NCBI RefSeq assembly: GCF_000226295.1
Contig: NC_016024.1
Location: 789,501-853,500 of the forward strand
DNA length: 64,000 nt
Direction of reading: 5' to 3'
From: Chloracidobacterium thermophilum B
GTDB lineage: Bacteria > Acidobacteriota > Blastocatellia > Chloracidobacteriales > Chloracidobacteriaceae
A program made the translations under genes and the position numbers. Within the stretch, counting starts at the first letter, position 1. Every line of letters begins with the position of its first letter. A model generated the notes under the pieces. It was given only the letters and a program-made list of their open reading frames with translations. It ran no database searches and was not told where the DNA came from. This document shows, piece after piece, positions 8,651 through 17,701 of the stretch.

Positions 8651-8692
8651 CGGAAACAAACAAAAGATGCGTACGAATCCGTACGCATCTTT
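8651..8692 (-). terminator. Rho-independent terminator after the DUF1800-DUF1501 operon
   Basis: A perfect 13-bp inverted repeat (arms 8663-8675 and 8680-8692, 4-nt loop). On the minus strand it is followed by a T-rich tail (TGTTTGTTTCC). It lies between the DUF1501 stop (8754) and the radical SAM start (8615), separating the two minus-strand operons. Confidence 0.85.
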
Positions 8693-8753
8693 CGGAGAAG
8701 TCGGTGTGGCGTCAAGCCGTTGGCGTGTGAGGCTGCCGTAGTGGTTGCCGCCG

Positions 8754-10052
8754 TCAGCCCCGGCGGGCGAGAACGCCGATGAACTTGGCCGGCTGAAGGG
8801 TGTAGCCGGGGAAGACCGGCTGCGCCTGTGCAAGCCCCAGATGCCGCACAACCACTTCGGCCAGCACGGTGCGAAAGTCCGTGGTCACGGGAAGATCGCG
8901 CCCGTCGGCAAGATTGGCCGGCGCCAGTTTCGGTACGTCTCCGTAAACCTGCCCGCCGTGCACGGTGCCGCCGACCACAAACATGCACGAAGCCCGTCCG
9001 TGGTCGGTGCCACCGGCGCCGTTCTGGCGCACGGTACGCCCGAACTCGGTCATCGTCAGCACGAGGGTGTTGCGCATCTGCTCTGCGCCCAAGTCCTGTA
9101 CGAAAGCAGCAATGGCGCTGCCAAAATCGCGCAGCAGACGGTTGAGTTGCCCGGCGGGTTGTCCGGGAGCGCCCTGGTTGGCATGCGTGTCCCAGCCCCC
9201 GCAGTCTGTAAAGGCGACTTCGAGGCCGACATTGGCCTTGATGAGTTGCGCAATCTGGCGCAGTGACCGGCCGAGCGGTGAGTTCGGGTAGGTTGCGCCA
9301 TGTTCGGGCTGGAAACGCGACGGGTTGGCGCGCTTGAGAAACCGGATGGCTTCAAGGGTGTCCTGCCCGGTATGGCGCAGCGCATCGGCCGCAGCCTGGG
9401 CGTACATCTCCTCGAAACCGGATGTCACTTTGCCGGTAGCGCCTCCGGCGCGCAGCTCGAAGGCTTGCAGGTCATCGAGGGCAATGACGTCGGCTTTCCC
9501 CTGCAGGGTGCGTGGCGTCAGTTGGGTGAAGGACACCGCCCGAAAGGGCGATGCCTTCTGAAGCGGCGCCGCCTGCAGGTAGCGGTTGAGCCAGCCATCA
9601 GGCGTGCCTTTGCGGCCCGGCGTGGCCGATTCCATGTAGTCCTGCGCGTCGAAGTGCGAGCGGGTGCTGTCAGGCGAGCCGACGCCGTGGACAACGGCCA
9701 GCCTCCCGGACTGAAACAGGGGCAGCAGCGGGGCCAGATGGGGACTGAGACCAAACCGCCCATCCAGGTCGAGGGCCGCCGCCGGGTCGCCTGGTTTGGG
9801 TGGGGCTACGGCCAGAAGCGGGCGCGACTGGCGGTAATGCTCATCGCCATAGGGCGCGACGGCGCTCAAACCGTCCATTGCGCCGCGCTGGAAGATGACT
9901 ACCAGCCGTTGGCGCGGTTGGGCAACCTGGGCTTCGGCTGCACGGGCATACCGCTGAAACAGATACCCGAAAGCGGATGGCGTCAGCGCCAAAGCCCCCA
10001 ATCCGCTTGCGCCAAAGCGGACGAACTGCCGACGGGAAATGTGGTGCGACAT
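8754..10052 (-). CDS. DUF1501 domain-containing secreted protein (Tat signal)
   Basis: A 432-residue protein beginning MSHHISRRQFVRFGASGLGALAL, a twin-arginine signal, so it is exported folded. The DUF1501 family belongs to the alkaline phosphatase/sulfatase-like superfamily; visible blocks are VVIFQRGAMDGLSAV, HGVGSPDSTRSHFDAQD, GGWDTHANQGA, LTMTEFGRTVRQNGAGGTDHG. Activity is unknown. A strong AAGGAGG lies 8 bp before the ATG. It follows the DUF1800 gene by 21 bp; this pairing recurs in Planctomycetota and Acidobacteriota and implies joint function. Confidence 0.92.
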   Translation of the reverse strand: MSHHISRRQFVRFGASGLGALALTPSAFGYLFQRYARAAEAQVAQPRQRLVVIFQRGAMDGLSAVAPYGDEHYRQSRPLLAVAPPKPGDPAAALDLDGRFGLSPHLAPLLPLFQSGRLAVVHGVGSPDSTRSHFDAQDYMESATPGRKGTPDGWLNRYLQAAPLQKASPFRAVSFTQLTPRTLQGKADVIALDDLQAFELRAGGATGKVTSGFEEMYAQAAADALRHTGQDTLEAIRFLKRANPSRFQPEHGATYPNSPLGRSLRQIAQLIKANVGLEVAFTDCGGWDTHANQGAPGQPAGQLNRLLRDFGSAIAAFVQDLGAEQMRNTLVLTMTEFGRTVRQNGAGGTDHGRASCMFVVGGTVHGGQVYGDVPKLAPANLADGRDLPVTTDFRTVLAEVVVRHLGLAQAQPVFPGYTLQPAKFIGVLARRG

Positions 10053-10073
10053 AGGCTTGCCCTCCTTTGGAAA

Positions 10074-12176
10074 CTAGCGGCGCTGGAACTCCGGTGAACC
10101 CAGAATGAGGCCGGTCAGTTGTGCGGTGAGGGGAAGTGGCGCATCGGCCTGCGCGAGGGCTTCAAGCGCCAGATCATAGCGGCGCATCGCCGGGTTCACG
10201 CCCGGTGCAAAGGCCTTTCCGGGCGTGCGCCGCGGCCGGGGCATGGCCGCCATCGTGCCTGCATCATCGGCCTGCGCAGCTTCACCTTCTTCCAAGTCCG
10301 GTTCGTTGTCCGGTGTGGTCGGTGTGCGGACTTTGAGGCGGGTGCGGTCGCCCACGATGTCTTCAAGCGCCCGGTACGTCGTTTCGGAGACACTGCCGCC
10401 AACATAGCGGGCCAGAAGGGTCTCGATGAGTGCCTTGCTGTCCGCACCGGAAGCCGTAGGTGGGAGCTTGACGCCGGGCAGGTTGCCGCTGGCGAGCACC
10501 AGGGCAAAGTTGAGGCGGTTGAGCAGGGCCCCGGTGTTGACCCAGGCTTCGGCGACATCCTTGTAGCCCGTCGGCGGCTGGCAGCCGTAAAGCGGCATGC
10601 CCATCCGTGCCAGCGCCCCGGTCAACACTTGGGCATCTGTGATTTCGGCTCCGGCGGCGCGCAGCGTGCTGGCGACGAATTCCAGCGGCGTCTTGACCTT
10701 CGCCTGGTAAACCGCCGGATCGAAGAACTCCGGCGACTCAAAAATGGTTTGCAGGCAGGCGCGGATGTCGCCCTGCGTCCGCTCAAACGTAGCGGCCACC
10801 CTGGCGACAAGTCCGGCCGGCGGCTCATCGGCGACAAACCGGCGGCACAGTTTCGTGGCGATGAACCTGGCGGTTGAAGGATGCCGCGCCAGCAGCGTCA
10901 GCACCATGTCGCCGTCCCGTTTGCCGCCGCCGGCTGGAATTTTGACGCCCAGCACAACCTTTTCACCCTGATCGTGCGCCCAGTCGCGGTAAATGAACGA
11001 GCCGGGCGGCACATCGGCTGCGCCGGGCATGCCAGGGCGGGCAAAACGGTCACGGCGCTGCCCGCCAAAGGGCTGGTGGATGCTCCAGCCTGTAAAGCAC
11101 CGGGCCACTTCCTGAACGTCCTTCTGGGTGTAGCCGCCGTCCACGCCGAGCGTATGCAGTTCCAGCAGTTCGCGGGCGTAGTTTTCGTTGATGCCGGGCT
11201 GTCGCCGTTGTGCCGCACCCGGGTTGGGGGGAGTTGCCGGTTTGGAGCCAGCTTGCGCTGGCGGCGGGAAAGGTCTCTGCATGCCACCACGGTTGAAGAT
11301 GCCGCCCGGCCCAAGTCTTCCCCGGCCGAAGCCTCCCCGGCCTAATGGCCACTGTCCCGGTTGCCCGTTGCCGGGACGCACGCCGCCAAGGGGACGCCGT
11401 TCCCGGCCGGGCAGCTTCAAATCCGGCGTGACCGACTGCCAGTTGTCCAGGTAGAACAGCATTGCCGGGCTGTGGGCCGTGGCGCGCAGCAGGTCTTCAA
11501 ACCGCCCCAGGGCATGGGGGCGGATGGCATCGCGTTCGTATTCGCTGAGGAAGACGCGCACAAGGTTCTTGCCGGCAAAAACGTTGAAGTGATTGAACCA
11601 GAAATCCGTCATGACCTCCTGCAACTGCCGTTCGCTATAGACAGCACGCAGCAGTTTGGCCTGCTGGAGGTCGCTGACCATCCGGCGCGGGTTGCGTTTT
11701 TCGTCCCCGAAGACTTCGCGGTAGCGTTCCATCATCTGGCGACGTTCCTCCGGCGGCAGCTTGGCGAGGGCTTCTCCGGGGTTTTCAGGGAGGTTGCCGC
11801 CCTGACGGCGGAGAACTTCCTGTCGCATCTGACGCGCCTCGGCTTCCAGCCGGACCAGCTCGGCCGTCGGTGTTTCCAGCATCGGCAGGCGCTTCAGCCG
11901 GGCTTCCACGGCGCTGTCGTCAATCGTTTCGGGATGAAGCTGCTGGGCAATGTACTGCCGCAGCCCCAGACGGCGGACGCGCTCAACATCGCCGGGCCGT
12001 GGGCCGTAGCCCAGACGGTTGAGAACGTGGAGCATCCGTTGGTCTTCAGTCAGCGCCAGGGAGCGGGTGGTTTCGGTTGACCGGGGCGCGGCCGACAGGG
12101 GCATCAGCGGCGACAGGAGCAGCATACCGGCCAGAGGCAGACTCAAAGCACGGGAGAAGCAGGGCATGATCGTCAT
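10074..12176 (-). CDS. DUF1800 domain-containing secreted protein
   Basis: About a 700-residue protein with a signal peptide (PCFSRALSLPLAGMLLLSPLMPLSAA) and the DUF1800 family hallmarks: LNRLGYGPRPGDVERVRRLG near the N-terminus, DFWFNHFNVFAGK, ENYARELLELHTLGVDGGYTQ, ARCFTGW and AWVNTGALLNRLNFA. Between the YLDNWQSV block and ENYARELLE it carries an insert of about 70 residues rich in Gly, Arg and Pro. Start chosen at 12176 (MTIMPCFS); 12167 is an alternative. Function unknown; in an operon with the DUF1501 gene. Confidence 0.9.
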   Translation of the reverse strand: MTIMPCFSRALSLPLAGMLLLSPLMPLSAAPRSTETTRSLALTEDQRMLHVLNRLGYGPRPGDVERVRRLGLRQYIAQQLHPETIDDSAVEARLKRLPMLETPTAELVRLEAEARQMRQEVLRRQGGNLPENPGEALAKLPPEERRQMMERYREVFGDEKRNPRRMVSDLQQAKLLRAVYSERQLQEVMTDFWFNHFNVFAGKNLVRVFLSEYERDAIRPHALGRFEDLLRATAHSPAMLFYLDNWQSVTPDLKLPGRERRPLGGVRPGNGQPGQWPLGRGGFGRGRLGPGGIFNRGGMQRPFPPPAQAGSKPATPPNPGAAQRRQPGINENYARELLELHTLGVDGGYTQKDVQEVARCFTGWSIHQPFGGQRRDRFARPGMPGAADVPPGSFIYRDWAHDQGEKVVLGVKIPAGGGKRDGDMVLTLLARHPSTARFIATKLCRRFVADEPPAGLVARVAATFERTQGDIRACLQTIFESPEFFDPAVYQAKVKTPLEFVASTLRAAGAEITDAQVLTGALARMGMPLYGCQPPTGYKDVAEAWVNTGALLNRLNFALVLASGNLPGVKLPPTASGADSKALIETLLARYVGGSVSETTYRALEDIVGDRTRLKVRTPTTPDNEPDLEEGEAAQADDAGTMAAMPRPRRTPGKAFAPGVNPAMRRYDLALEALAQADAPLPLTAQLTGLILGSPEFQRR

Positions 12177-12398
12177 CCGTCCTTGCCTGGAAAATTCGTC
12201 TGGAAAATTCTGGAAGCCAGTGGCGTCCACCACGGGCAACCTCGCTGTGCTATGAGTCCGGTCGGCCCGGTAAAGTTTGGCAAATTGCTTCTCTCCGGGG
12301 CGCGACTTGCACGTGCCGATTGTTCATGCCTAGCCGGTCTGTGGTAGTTACGCATCTTTGCGCGCAAGGCGCAGGTATTCCTTTCCGCGAGGCTTTCC

Positions 12399-13739
12399 AT
12401 GACTGAAAAGAACAAGACTTCCATACCCAGCCCGGCTCCGATTGCCGAACCGACGGGCAAGCTGGGGGTGCTGCTGGTTGGGTTGGGTGCGGTCAGCACA
12501 ACGTTCATTGCCGGCGTCGAAGCCGTCCGTCGGGGCAAGGCGCTGCCGATTGGCTCACTGACCCAGATGGCCTGCATCCGGCTGGGCAAGCGCACCGAAA
12601 ATCGCAACCCACGCATCAGGGATTTTGTCCCGCTGGCGACCCTCGATGATCTTGTCTTTGGCGCCTGGGACATCTTTCCCGACTCGGCCTACGAGGCGGC
12701 ACTGCATGCCGGGGTTCTGGAACGTTCGCTCATTGAAGACCTCAAGCCGTTTCTTTCCAAAATCAAGCCCATGCCGGCCGCTTTTGACCGCAGCTACGTC
12801 AAGCGGCTGGACGGGCGGAATGTCAAGCCAGCAGCCAACAAGTACGAACTGGCCGAACAGCTCATCGCCGACATCGAGAACTTCAGAAAAAAGCACCACT
12901 GCACGCGCCTGGTCATGATCTGGTGCGCTTCGACCGAGGTCTATCTGGAGCCAGCGCCGAAGCACCACGGCACGCTCAAAGCCTTCGAGGCGGCAATGAA
13001 AGCCAACCATAAGAGCATTGCGCCTTCGATGCTCTATGCCTACGCCGCGCTCAAATGCGGCGTCCCCTTTGCCAACGGCGCTCCGAATCTGACCGTGGAC
13101 ATCCCGGCGCTCATTGAACTGGCGCAGATGAACAACGTGCCCATCTGTGGCAAGGATTTCAAAACCGGGCAGACGTTTATGAAAACGCTCATTGCGCCGG
13201 GGCTGAAATCCCGCATGCTGGGGCTGCAAGGCTGGTATTCCACCAACATCCTGGGCAACCGCGATGGGGAGGTCCTCGACGATCCGGAGTCTTTCAGGAC
13301 GAAGGAAGAATCGAAGCTGTCCGTGCTGGAATACATCCTGCAACCGGAGCTGTACCCGGAGCTGTACCGGGATTTTTCGCACGTCGTACGCATCAACTAC
13401 TACCCGCCACGTGGCGACAACAAGGAAGGCTGGGACAACATTGACATCGTGGGCTGGCTTGGCTACCCGATGCAGATCAAGATCAACTTCCTGTGCCGGG
13501 ATTCGATTCTGGCCGCCCCCCTGGTGCTGGATTTGGCGCTGTTCCTGGATTTGGCCCAGCGCGCCGGCATGCGCGGGATTCAGGAATGGCTGAGCTTCTA
13601 CTTCAAAAGCCCGATGGTCGCGCCGCAGCTTTATCCCGAACACGACATCTTCATTCAACTGATGAAGCTGAAAAACACGCTGCGCCACCTGCGCGGGGAA
13701 GACCTCATCACCCACCTGGGGCTTGAGTATTACGACTGA
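12399..13739 (+). CDS. ino1: myo-Inositol-1-phosphate synthase
   Basis: A 446-residue NAD-dependent enzyme that converts glucose-6-phosphate to inositol-3-phosphate, the first step to inositol lipids or solutes. Evidence: the nucleotide-binding LGVLLVGLGAVSTTFIAGVE, WCASTEVYLEP, the GKDFKTGQTFMKTLIAPGL signature with catalytic lysines, NILGNRDGEVL, and the C-terminal LALFLDLAQRAGM. The ATG at 12399 has GAGG about 7 bp upstream. It is divergent from the DUF1800 operon and adjoins lnt, suggesting expression with envelope-lipid genes. Confidence 0.93.
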   Translation: MTEKNKTSIPSPAPIAEPTGKLGVLLVGLGAVSTTFIAGVEAVRRGKALPIGSLTQMACIRLGKRTENRNPRIRDFVPLATLDDLVFGAWDIFPDSAYEAALHAGVLERSLIEDLKPFLSKIKPMPAAFDRSYVKRLDGRNVKPAANKYELAEQLIADIENFRKKHHCTRLVMIWCASTEVYLEPAPKHHGTLKAFEAAMKANHKSIAPSMLYAYAALKCGVPFANGAPNLTVDIPALIELAQMNNVPICGKDFKTGQTFMKTLIAPGLKSRMLGLQGWYSTNILGNRDGEVLDDPESFRTKEESKLSVLEYILQPELYPELYRDFSHVVRINYYPPRGDNKEGWDNIDIVGWLGYPMQIKINFLCRDSILAAPLVLDLALFLDLAQRAGMRGIQEWLSFYFKSPMVAPQLYPEHDIFIQLMKLKNTLRHLRGEDLITHLGLEYYD

Positions 13740-13752
13740 CGGGAGCCGCCGC

Positions 13753-15360
13753 GTGGAGATGGCTTCTGCCGCAAAGCCCAAGACCGGCCGGCCGGCGGCG
13801 TGGTGGACGGGCGTCAGTCCGTGGCTGTCCGCCGTGGGGAGCGCCGGCTTCCTGACGCTGGCCTTTCCGCCGTTCGGCTTCTGGCCGCTGGCTTTCGTGG
13901 CGCTGGCGCTGCTGCTCTGGGCTGTGACTTCGGCGGAGCGGCTGGTGACGGCCGGACTGCTCGGCTGGCTGTTCGGGGCGTTGTTTTACTACGGGTCAAG
14001 CTGGTGGGCGACGCACTCGCTCATCGTCTATGGGGGAATGTCCACGCCTGTTGCCCACGTGCTGATCGGCGTGGCGGCCGTTCTCGTCGCCATACCGACG
14101 GCACTGTTCGCGTTGGGGGTTCACCTGACGACGCTGCGGGAGCCGTCGCCGGGATGGTGGTGCATCCCGGCGTGGTGGTGTGTGTGCGAGTGGCTGCGCG
14201 GTGAGGTACTTGCGTTCGGGTGGAATCCGCTGGCCAATGCCGTGGCGCTGGAGCCATGGCTGGCGCGCGCGGCCCGGCTGGGCGGACATTACCTGGTCGG
14301 GGCCATGGTGACGGCCTTTGCCGCCAGCGTTGTCTATGCCCTGCGGCAGTGGGCGCACCGCCCGGTGCATGCGCTCCGGGGGATGGCGGCCGGAACGCTG
14401 GCGCTGCTGCTGCCGTCGCTGGCGGCGTTGACCGGCGCGTTGCGGCCGCCCGAAGACGTTTCTGACAGGGAAGCTGCGGTGGCGGTCATTGCCGTCCAGC
14501 CCTGCGCACCCATGCTCACGAAGGTGATGTCAGCCTACGAGCAGGCCGAAGCCCGGCAAATGCAGCTTGCTTTGGAAGGGCTGCGCGCCGCGTCAGACAG
14601 CGCGCGCCGAATGGTCATCTTTCCAGAGTCGCAGATTGCCCTCGATGCCGACCGGCCCGGCGCTGAGCAGTCCCTGCGGCCGCTTCTGGCACAGGGGGCC
14701 TGGGTGTTGACCAATGCCACCCGGCGGGTTGGAGATGGTTTTGCGAATACTGCGCTGCTCTACGCGCCGGATGGCAGCACGGCGGAATACCAGAAGGTGC
14801 ATCTCATGCCGTTCGGCGAGTATGTCCCGCTGGGCCGGTACCTTCCGGTGGAGTTGCCGACGTTGGCCGTGGAAGCGCGTCCCGGAAAGCGCATTGTGAC
14901 CCTGCCCGTTACCGATGACCTGCGGCTTGGCGTGGGCATCTGTTTTGAGTCGGCTTTTCCGTCCCTGCACCGTGCCTTCCGGCAACAGGGAGCGACGGTA
15001 CTCGTCAACCTGGCCAACGATGGCTGGTTCGGCCGGACGCCGGGCAGCGAACAACACCTGCGGCATCTCGTCTATCGCGCCATTGAAACCGGCTGCCCTG
15101 TTGTTCGCGTCACCAACGATGGCATCAGCGCCCTGATTGACGCCGGAGGGCAGGTGCGCGATGTCGTCCCACAGGGACAACCCGATGTACGTGTGTGGCC
15201 GGTGTTCCCGGCCGCCAGCGGGATGACACCATACGTTGTCGTGGGCGACCTCTTTGCCTGGAGTTGTCTGGCAGCCGTCGTCGGCAGGCTGCTGTGGCGG
15301 CTCTGGACGCGGATTCGGTTCTACACGGAAGCCATTACGGATTTGGTCGCGGGAGAATAA
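13753..15360 (+). CDS. lnt: Apolipoprotein N-acyltransferase Lnt
   Basis: Inner-membrane enzyme that adds the third acyl chain to lipoproteins; about 535 residues. The N-terminal half has several membrane segments (including AFPPFGFWPLAFVALALLLW). The C-terminal nitrilase-like domain shows the catalytic triad: FPESQ (Glu), YQKVHLMPFGEYVPLG (Lys), and VGICFESAFPS (Cys). The start was taken as GTG 13753, with GGAG 7 bp upstream; ATG 13759 and an ATG at 13723 overlapping ino1 are alternatives. It lies directly behind ino1. Its presence supports a diderm cell with triacylated lipoproteins. Confidence 0.94.
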   Translation: MEMASAAKPKTGRPAAWWTGVSPWLSAVGSAGFLTLAFPPFGFWPLAFVALALLLWAVTSAERLVTAGLLGWLFGALFYYGSSWWATHSLIVYGGMSTPVAHVLIGVAAVLVAIPTALFALGVHLTTLREPSPGWWCIPAWWCVCEWLRGEVLAFGWNPLANAVALEPWLARAARLGGHYLVGAMVTAFAASVVYALRQWAHRPVHALRGMAAGTLALLLPSLAALTGALRPPEDVSDREAAVAVIAVQPCAPMLTKVMSAYEQAEARQMQLALEGLRAASDSARRMVIFPESQIALDADRPGAEQSLRPLLAQGAWVLTNATRRVGDGFANTALLYAPDGSTAEYQKVHLMPFGEYVPLGRYLPVELPTLAVEARPGKRIVTLPVTDDLRLGVGICFESAFPSLHRAFRQQGATVLVNLANDGWFGRTPGSEQHLRHLVYRAIETGCPVVRVTNDGISALIDAGGQVRDVVPQGQPDVRVWPVFPAASGMTPYVVVGDLFAWSCLAAVVGRLLWRLWTRIRFYTEAITDLVAGE

Positions 15361-15421
15361 ACTGCCGGCCTGCCGCCGAACGGTGTAGCATCCGGTGTCG
15401 TGTTGGGGGACGACCCAAGCC

Positions 15422-16825
15422 ATGAGCATGCACTTTTTCAACTCACTGACGCGCCAACGGGAGCCATTTGTCCCGCTCGAAGGGCGGCGGGTACGGATGT
15501 ACGCCTGTGGGCCGACGGTCTATAACTTCGCCCACATCGGCAACTTCCGCACGTTTGTCTTCGTGGACATCCTGCGGCGGCATCTGAAGTGGCGCGGTTA
15601 TGAACTGCTCCACGTCATGAACCTGACCGACGTGGACGACAAAATCATCCGCGACGCCCGCGCGGCCGGACTGCCGCTGCGTGAGTTCACTGAGCGGTAC
15701 GTGACGCATTTCTGGGAAGATGCCGACGCGCTGGACATCGAGCGGCCGGAAGTCACACCCCGCGCCACCGATCACATCCCCGAAATGGTGGCCCTCATCG
15801 GGCGTCTCATCCACTGCGGCTGCGCCTATCACAGCGACGGCTCGACCTACTTCCGCATTGCCTCGTTCCCCCGGTACGGCGTGCTGTCCGGGAACAAACT
15901 GGCCGGAAACATCGCCGGCGGAAGCGCCCGGGTTGAAGCTGATGAGTACGAGAAAGACGACGTACGGGATTTCGTGCTGTGGAAGCGTACTCAGCCGGAT
16001 GAACCCACGTGGGATTCACCGCTGGGTCCCGGCCGTCCCGGCTGGCATATCGAGTGCTCGGCCATGGCGATGAAGTATCTGGGGGAGTCGTTTGACATTC
16101 ACTGCGGCGGCGTGGACCTCATCTTTCCCCACCACGAGAACGAAATTGCCCAGTCAGAGGCGGCGACTGGGAAGCCTTTTGCCCGGTATTGGCTGCATGC
16201 CGAACACCTGCTGGTGGATGGGCGCAAGATGTCCAAGCGGGAAGGCAACTACTACACGCTGCGCGATCTGCTTGACCGGGGCTACCGTGCGCGTGCGGTG
16301 CGGTATGTCCTGGCGGCCGTGCCGTATCGCAAGCCCCTGAACTTCACGCTGGAAGGGGTGGAAGCCGCCGAGCGGCGGCTCAAACGGCTGAACGAGACCG
16401 TACGGCGGTTGCGCGAGGCTGTTCCAACGACGACCAACCAGGTGGATGAAACGGCAAAAGTCGTAGCTGACATCCGCCAGAGCTTCGGTGCAGCCATGGA
16501 TGACGATCTCAACACGGCGGAAGCGCTGGCAGCCGTGGCGCAGCTTGAAACGACCGTCAACATTGCCCTGAGTCGTGGGGAACTGACCGAAGCGGCAAAG
16601 GCGGCGGCATTGGCCGGCTTTGAAGATGTGCAGGCCGTGTTGGGAATTCTCGACCCGGCACAGCCGGAGTTGCTGCCGGCTGACATTGAAGCCCTGATTG
16701 CCGAACGTCTCGCGGCGCGCCGGGCCAAAAACTTTGCCCGTGCGGATGAAATCCGGGCGCAACTCGCCGCCCAGGGCATCATTCTGGAGGATGGAAAAGA
16801 CGGAACGCGCTGGCGCCGGGCGTGA
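15422..16825 (+). CDS. cysS: Cysteinyl-tRNA synthetase
   Basis: Class I aminoacyl-tRNA synthetase, 467 residues, charging tRNA-Cys. Zinc ligands and nucleotide motifs are visible: YACGPTVYNFAHIGNFR (HIGN), WHIECSAMA, HCGGVDLIFPHHENE, and KMSKREGN in place of KMSKS, a known CysRS variant. The C-terminal DALR-type helical domain and IRAQLAAQGIILEDGKDGTRWR end are typical. The start at 15422 was chosen because the conserved N-terminus begins there. It is the last gene of the ino1-lnt-cysS run, before a base-composition drop. Confidence 0.96.
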   Translation: MSMHFFNSLTRQREPFVPLEGRRVRMYACGPTVYNFAHIGNFRTFVFVDILRRHLKWRGYELLHVMNLTDVDDKIIRDARAAGLPLREFTERYVTHFWEDADALDIERPEVTPRATDHIPEMVALIGRLIHCGCAYHSDGSTYFRIASFPRYGVLSGNKLAGNIAGGSARVEADEYEKDDVRDFVLWKRTQPDEPTWDSPLGPGRPGWHIECSAMAMKYLGESFDIHCGGVDLIFPHHENEIAQSEAATGKPFARYWLHAEHLLVDGRKMSKREGNYYTLRDLLDRGYRARAVRYVLAAVPYRKPLNFTLEGVEAAERRLKRLNETVRRLREAVPTTTNQVDETAKVVADIRQSFGAAMDDDLNTAEALAAVAQLETTVNIALSRGELTEAAKAAALAGFEDVQAVLGILDPAQPELLPADIEALIAERLAARRAKNFARADEIRAQLAAQGIILEDGKDGTRWRRA

Positions 16826-16864
16826 GAATTTGGGAGTATAAAGCAAAATAAGCATCTTGTAGTT

Positions 16865-17239
16865 GTGCAAAGCCACTTGGCTGAACCAGTGAAAATGCAA
16901 GTCAGGTATTACCGCTACATATCGGATCAATTAGGTGAAGGGCGAATTTTAGTAAAAAACGTTGAGGCCTTTCTTGCCGTCAATCCACAAGCACAGATTA
17001 GCACAAACGTGACGGCTCCCTTATTCAGGGTATCACTCAATCAACGCCAAGTAGGACTCAAACCACGTGGTGTTGAACTCGTTGAGTTCGATCCATCCAG
17101 TGGCAGTATTATAAGTCGGCTATTTGTTCCAGTCACGACTCCATCTGACTTTGAAAATATCCAGGTCAGTCAGAGTTATCTTATCAATGGCAAAGGCTAT
17201 GGGGTTCATCGAAAGCGTTACGAAGTCATTGGACGCTAG
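16865..17239 (+). CDS. Orphan hypothetical protein in an AT-rich patch
   Basis: An unrecognised reading frame of up to 124 residues. The start is uncertain: GTG 16865, GTG 16889 or the ATG at MQVRYYRYISDQ. Codon use is visibly AT-richer than the flanking genes, which suggests recent acquisition. The predicted protein is soluble, with beta-rich stretches (ISTNVTAPLFRVSLNQRQVG, LFVPVTT) and no recognisable motif. No mobile-element ends were found around it. Modest confidence that it is a real gene. Confidence 0.5.
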   Translation: MQSHLAEPVKMQVRYYRYISDQLGEGRILVKNVEAFLAVNPQAQISTNVTAPLFRVSLNQRQVGLKPRGVELVEFDPSSGSIISRLFVPVTTPSDFENIQVSQSYLINGKGYGVHRKRYEVIGR

Positions 17240-17359
17240 CATATTTTCTACCCCGTGCTTGGTTGGTAAATGGAAGAATAAGCGAATAGGTACACTTGTC
17301 GAAATATCAATCAGGCTGTACTCCACTAACTGACACAGTATTGCTTGTGAAGCCCGATC

Positions 17360-17608
17360 TTACCACCTGTCTTGAGGGGAAACGAAGTAGAGTCCCTCCG
17401 GGGCCGTGCGCACCTCGCGGTCGGCTTCGAGTTCCCGGATGATCTTCCAGAACTTCCTGGGAGCGATGCCAAAACGTTGCTGGATGTATTCATCACCGGC
17501 CTGGCTGCGCGTGATGGGAAGAAAGCCATCCTGCCGCAGGGCTTCAAAAACCATGCCCCGGCGTCGCGCGGGGTTGGCCTTGGACGACTGTCGGGACATG
17601 CGGGCCAC
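17360..17608 (-). CDS. Small basic protein, possible winged-helix fold
   Basis: An 82-residue protein with a basic N-terminus (SRQSSKANPARRRG) followed by a compact helical part (FEALRQDGFLPITRSQAGDEYIQQ, APRKFWKIIRELEADREV) and a short beta hairpin (GLYFVSPQ). The pattern helix-helix-helix-wing suggests a small DNA-binding domain, but no family is recognised. It is divergent from the M16 peptidase, whose true start (17702) is downstream of it, so the region is free for this gene. Confidence 0.55.
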   Translation of the reverse strand: MARMSRQSSKANPARRRGMVFEALRQDGFLPITRSQAGDEYIQQRFGIAPRKFWKIIRELEADREVRTAPEGLYFVSPQDRW

Positions 17609-17701
17609 CGCGGCCTTTCGTCAAAACGACTTGCCCTGTCGGGCGCAGAGCGTAGGTTAACAACCAAACGGCATTGCCGATTCAACCACAGGGGAGCCGC
17701 C

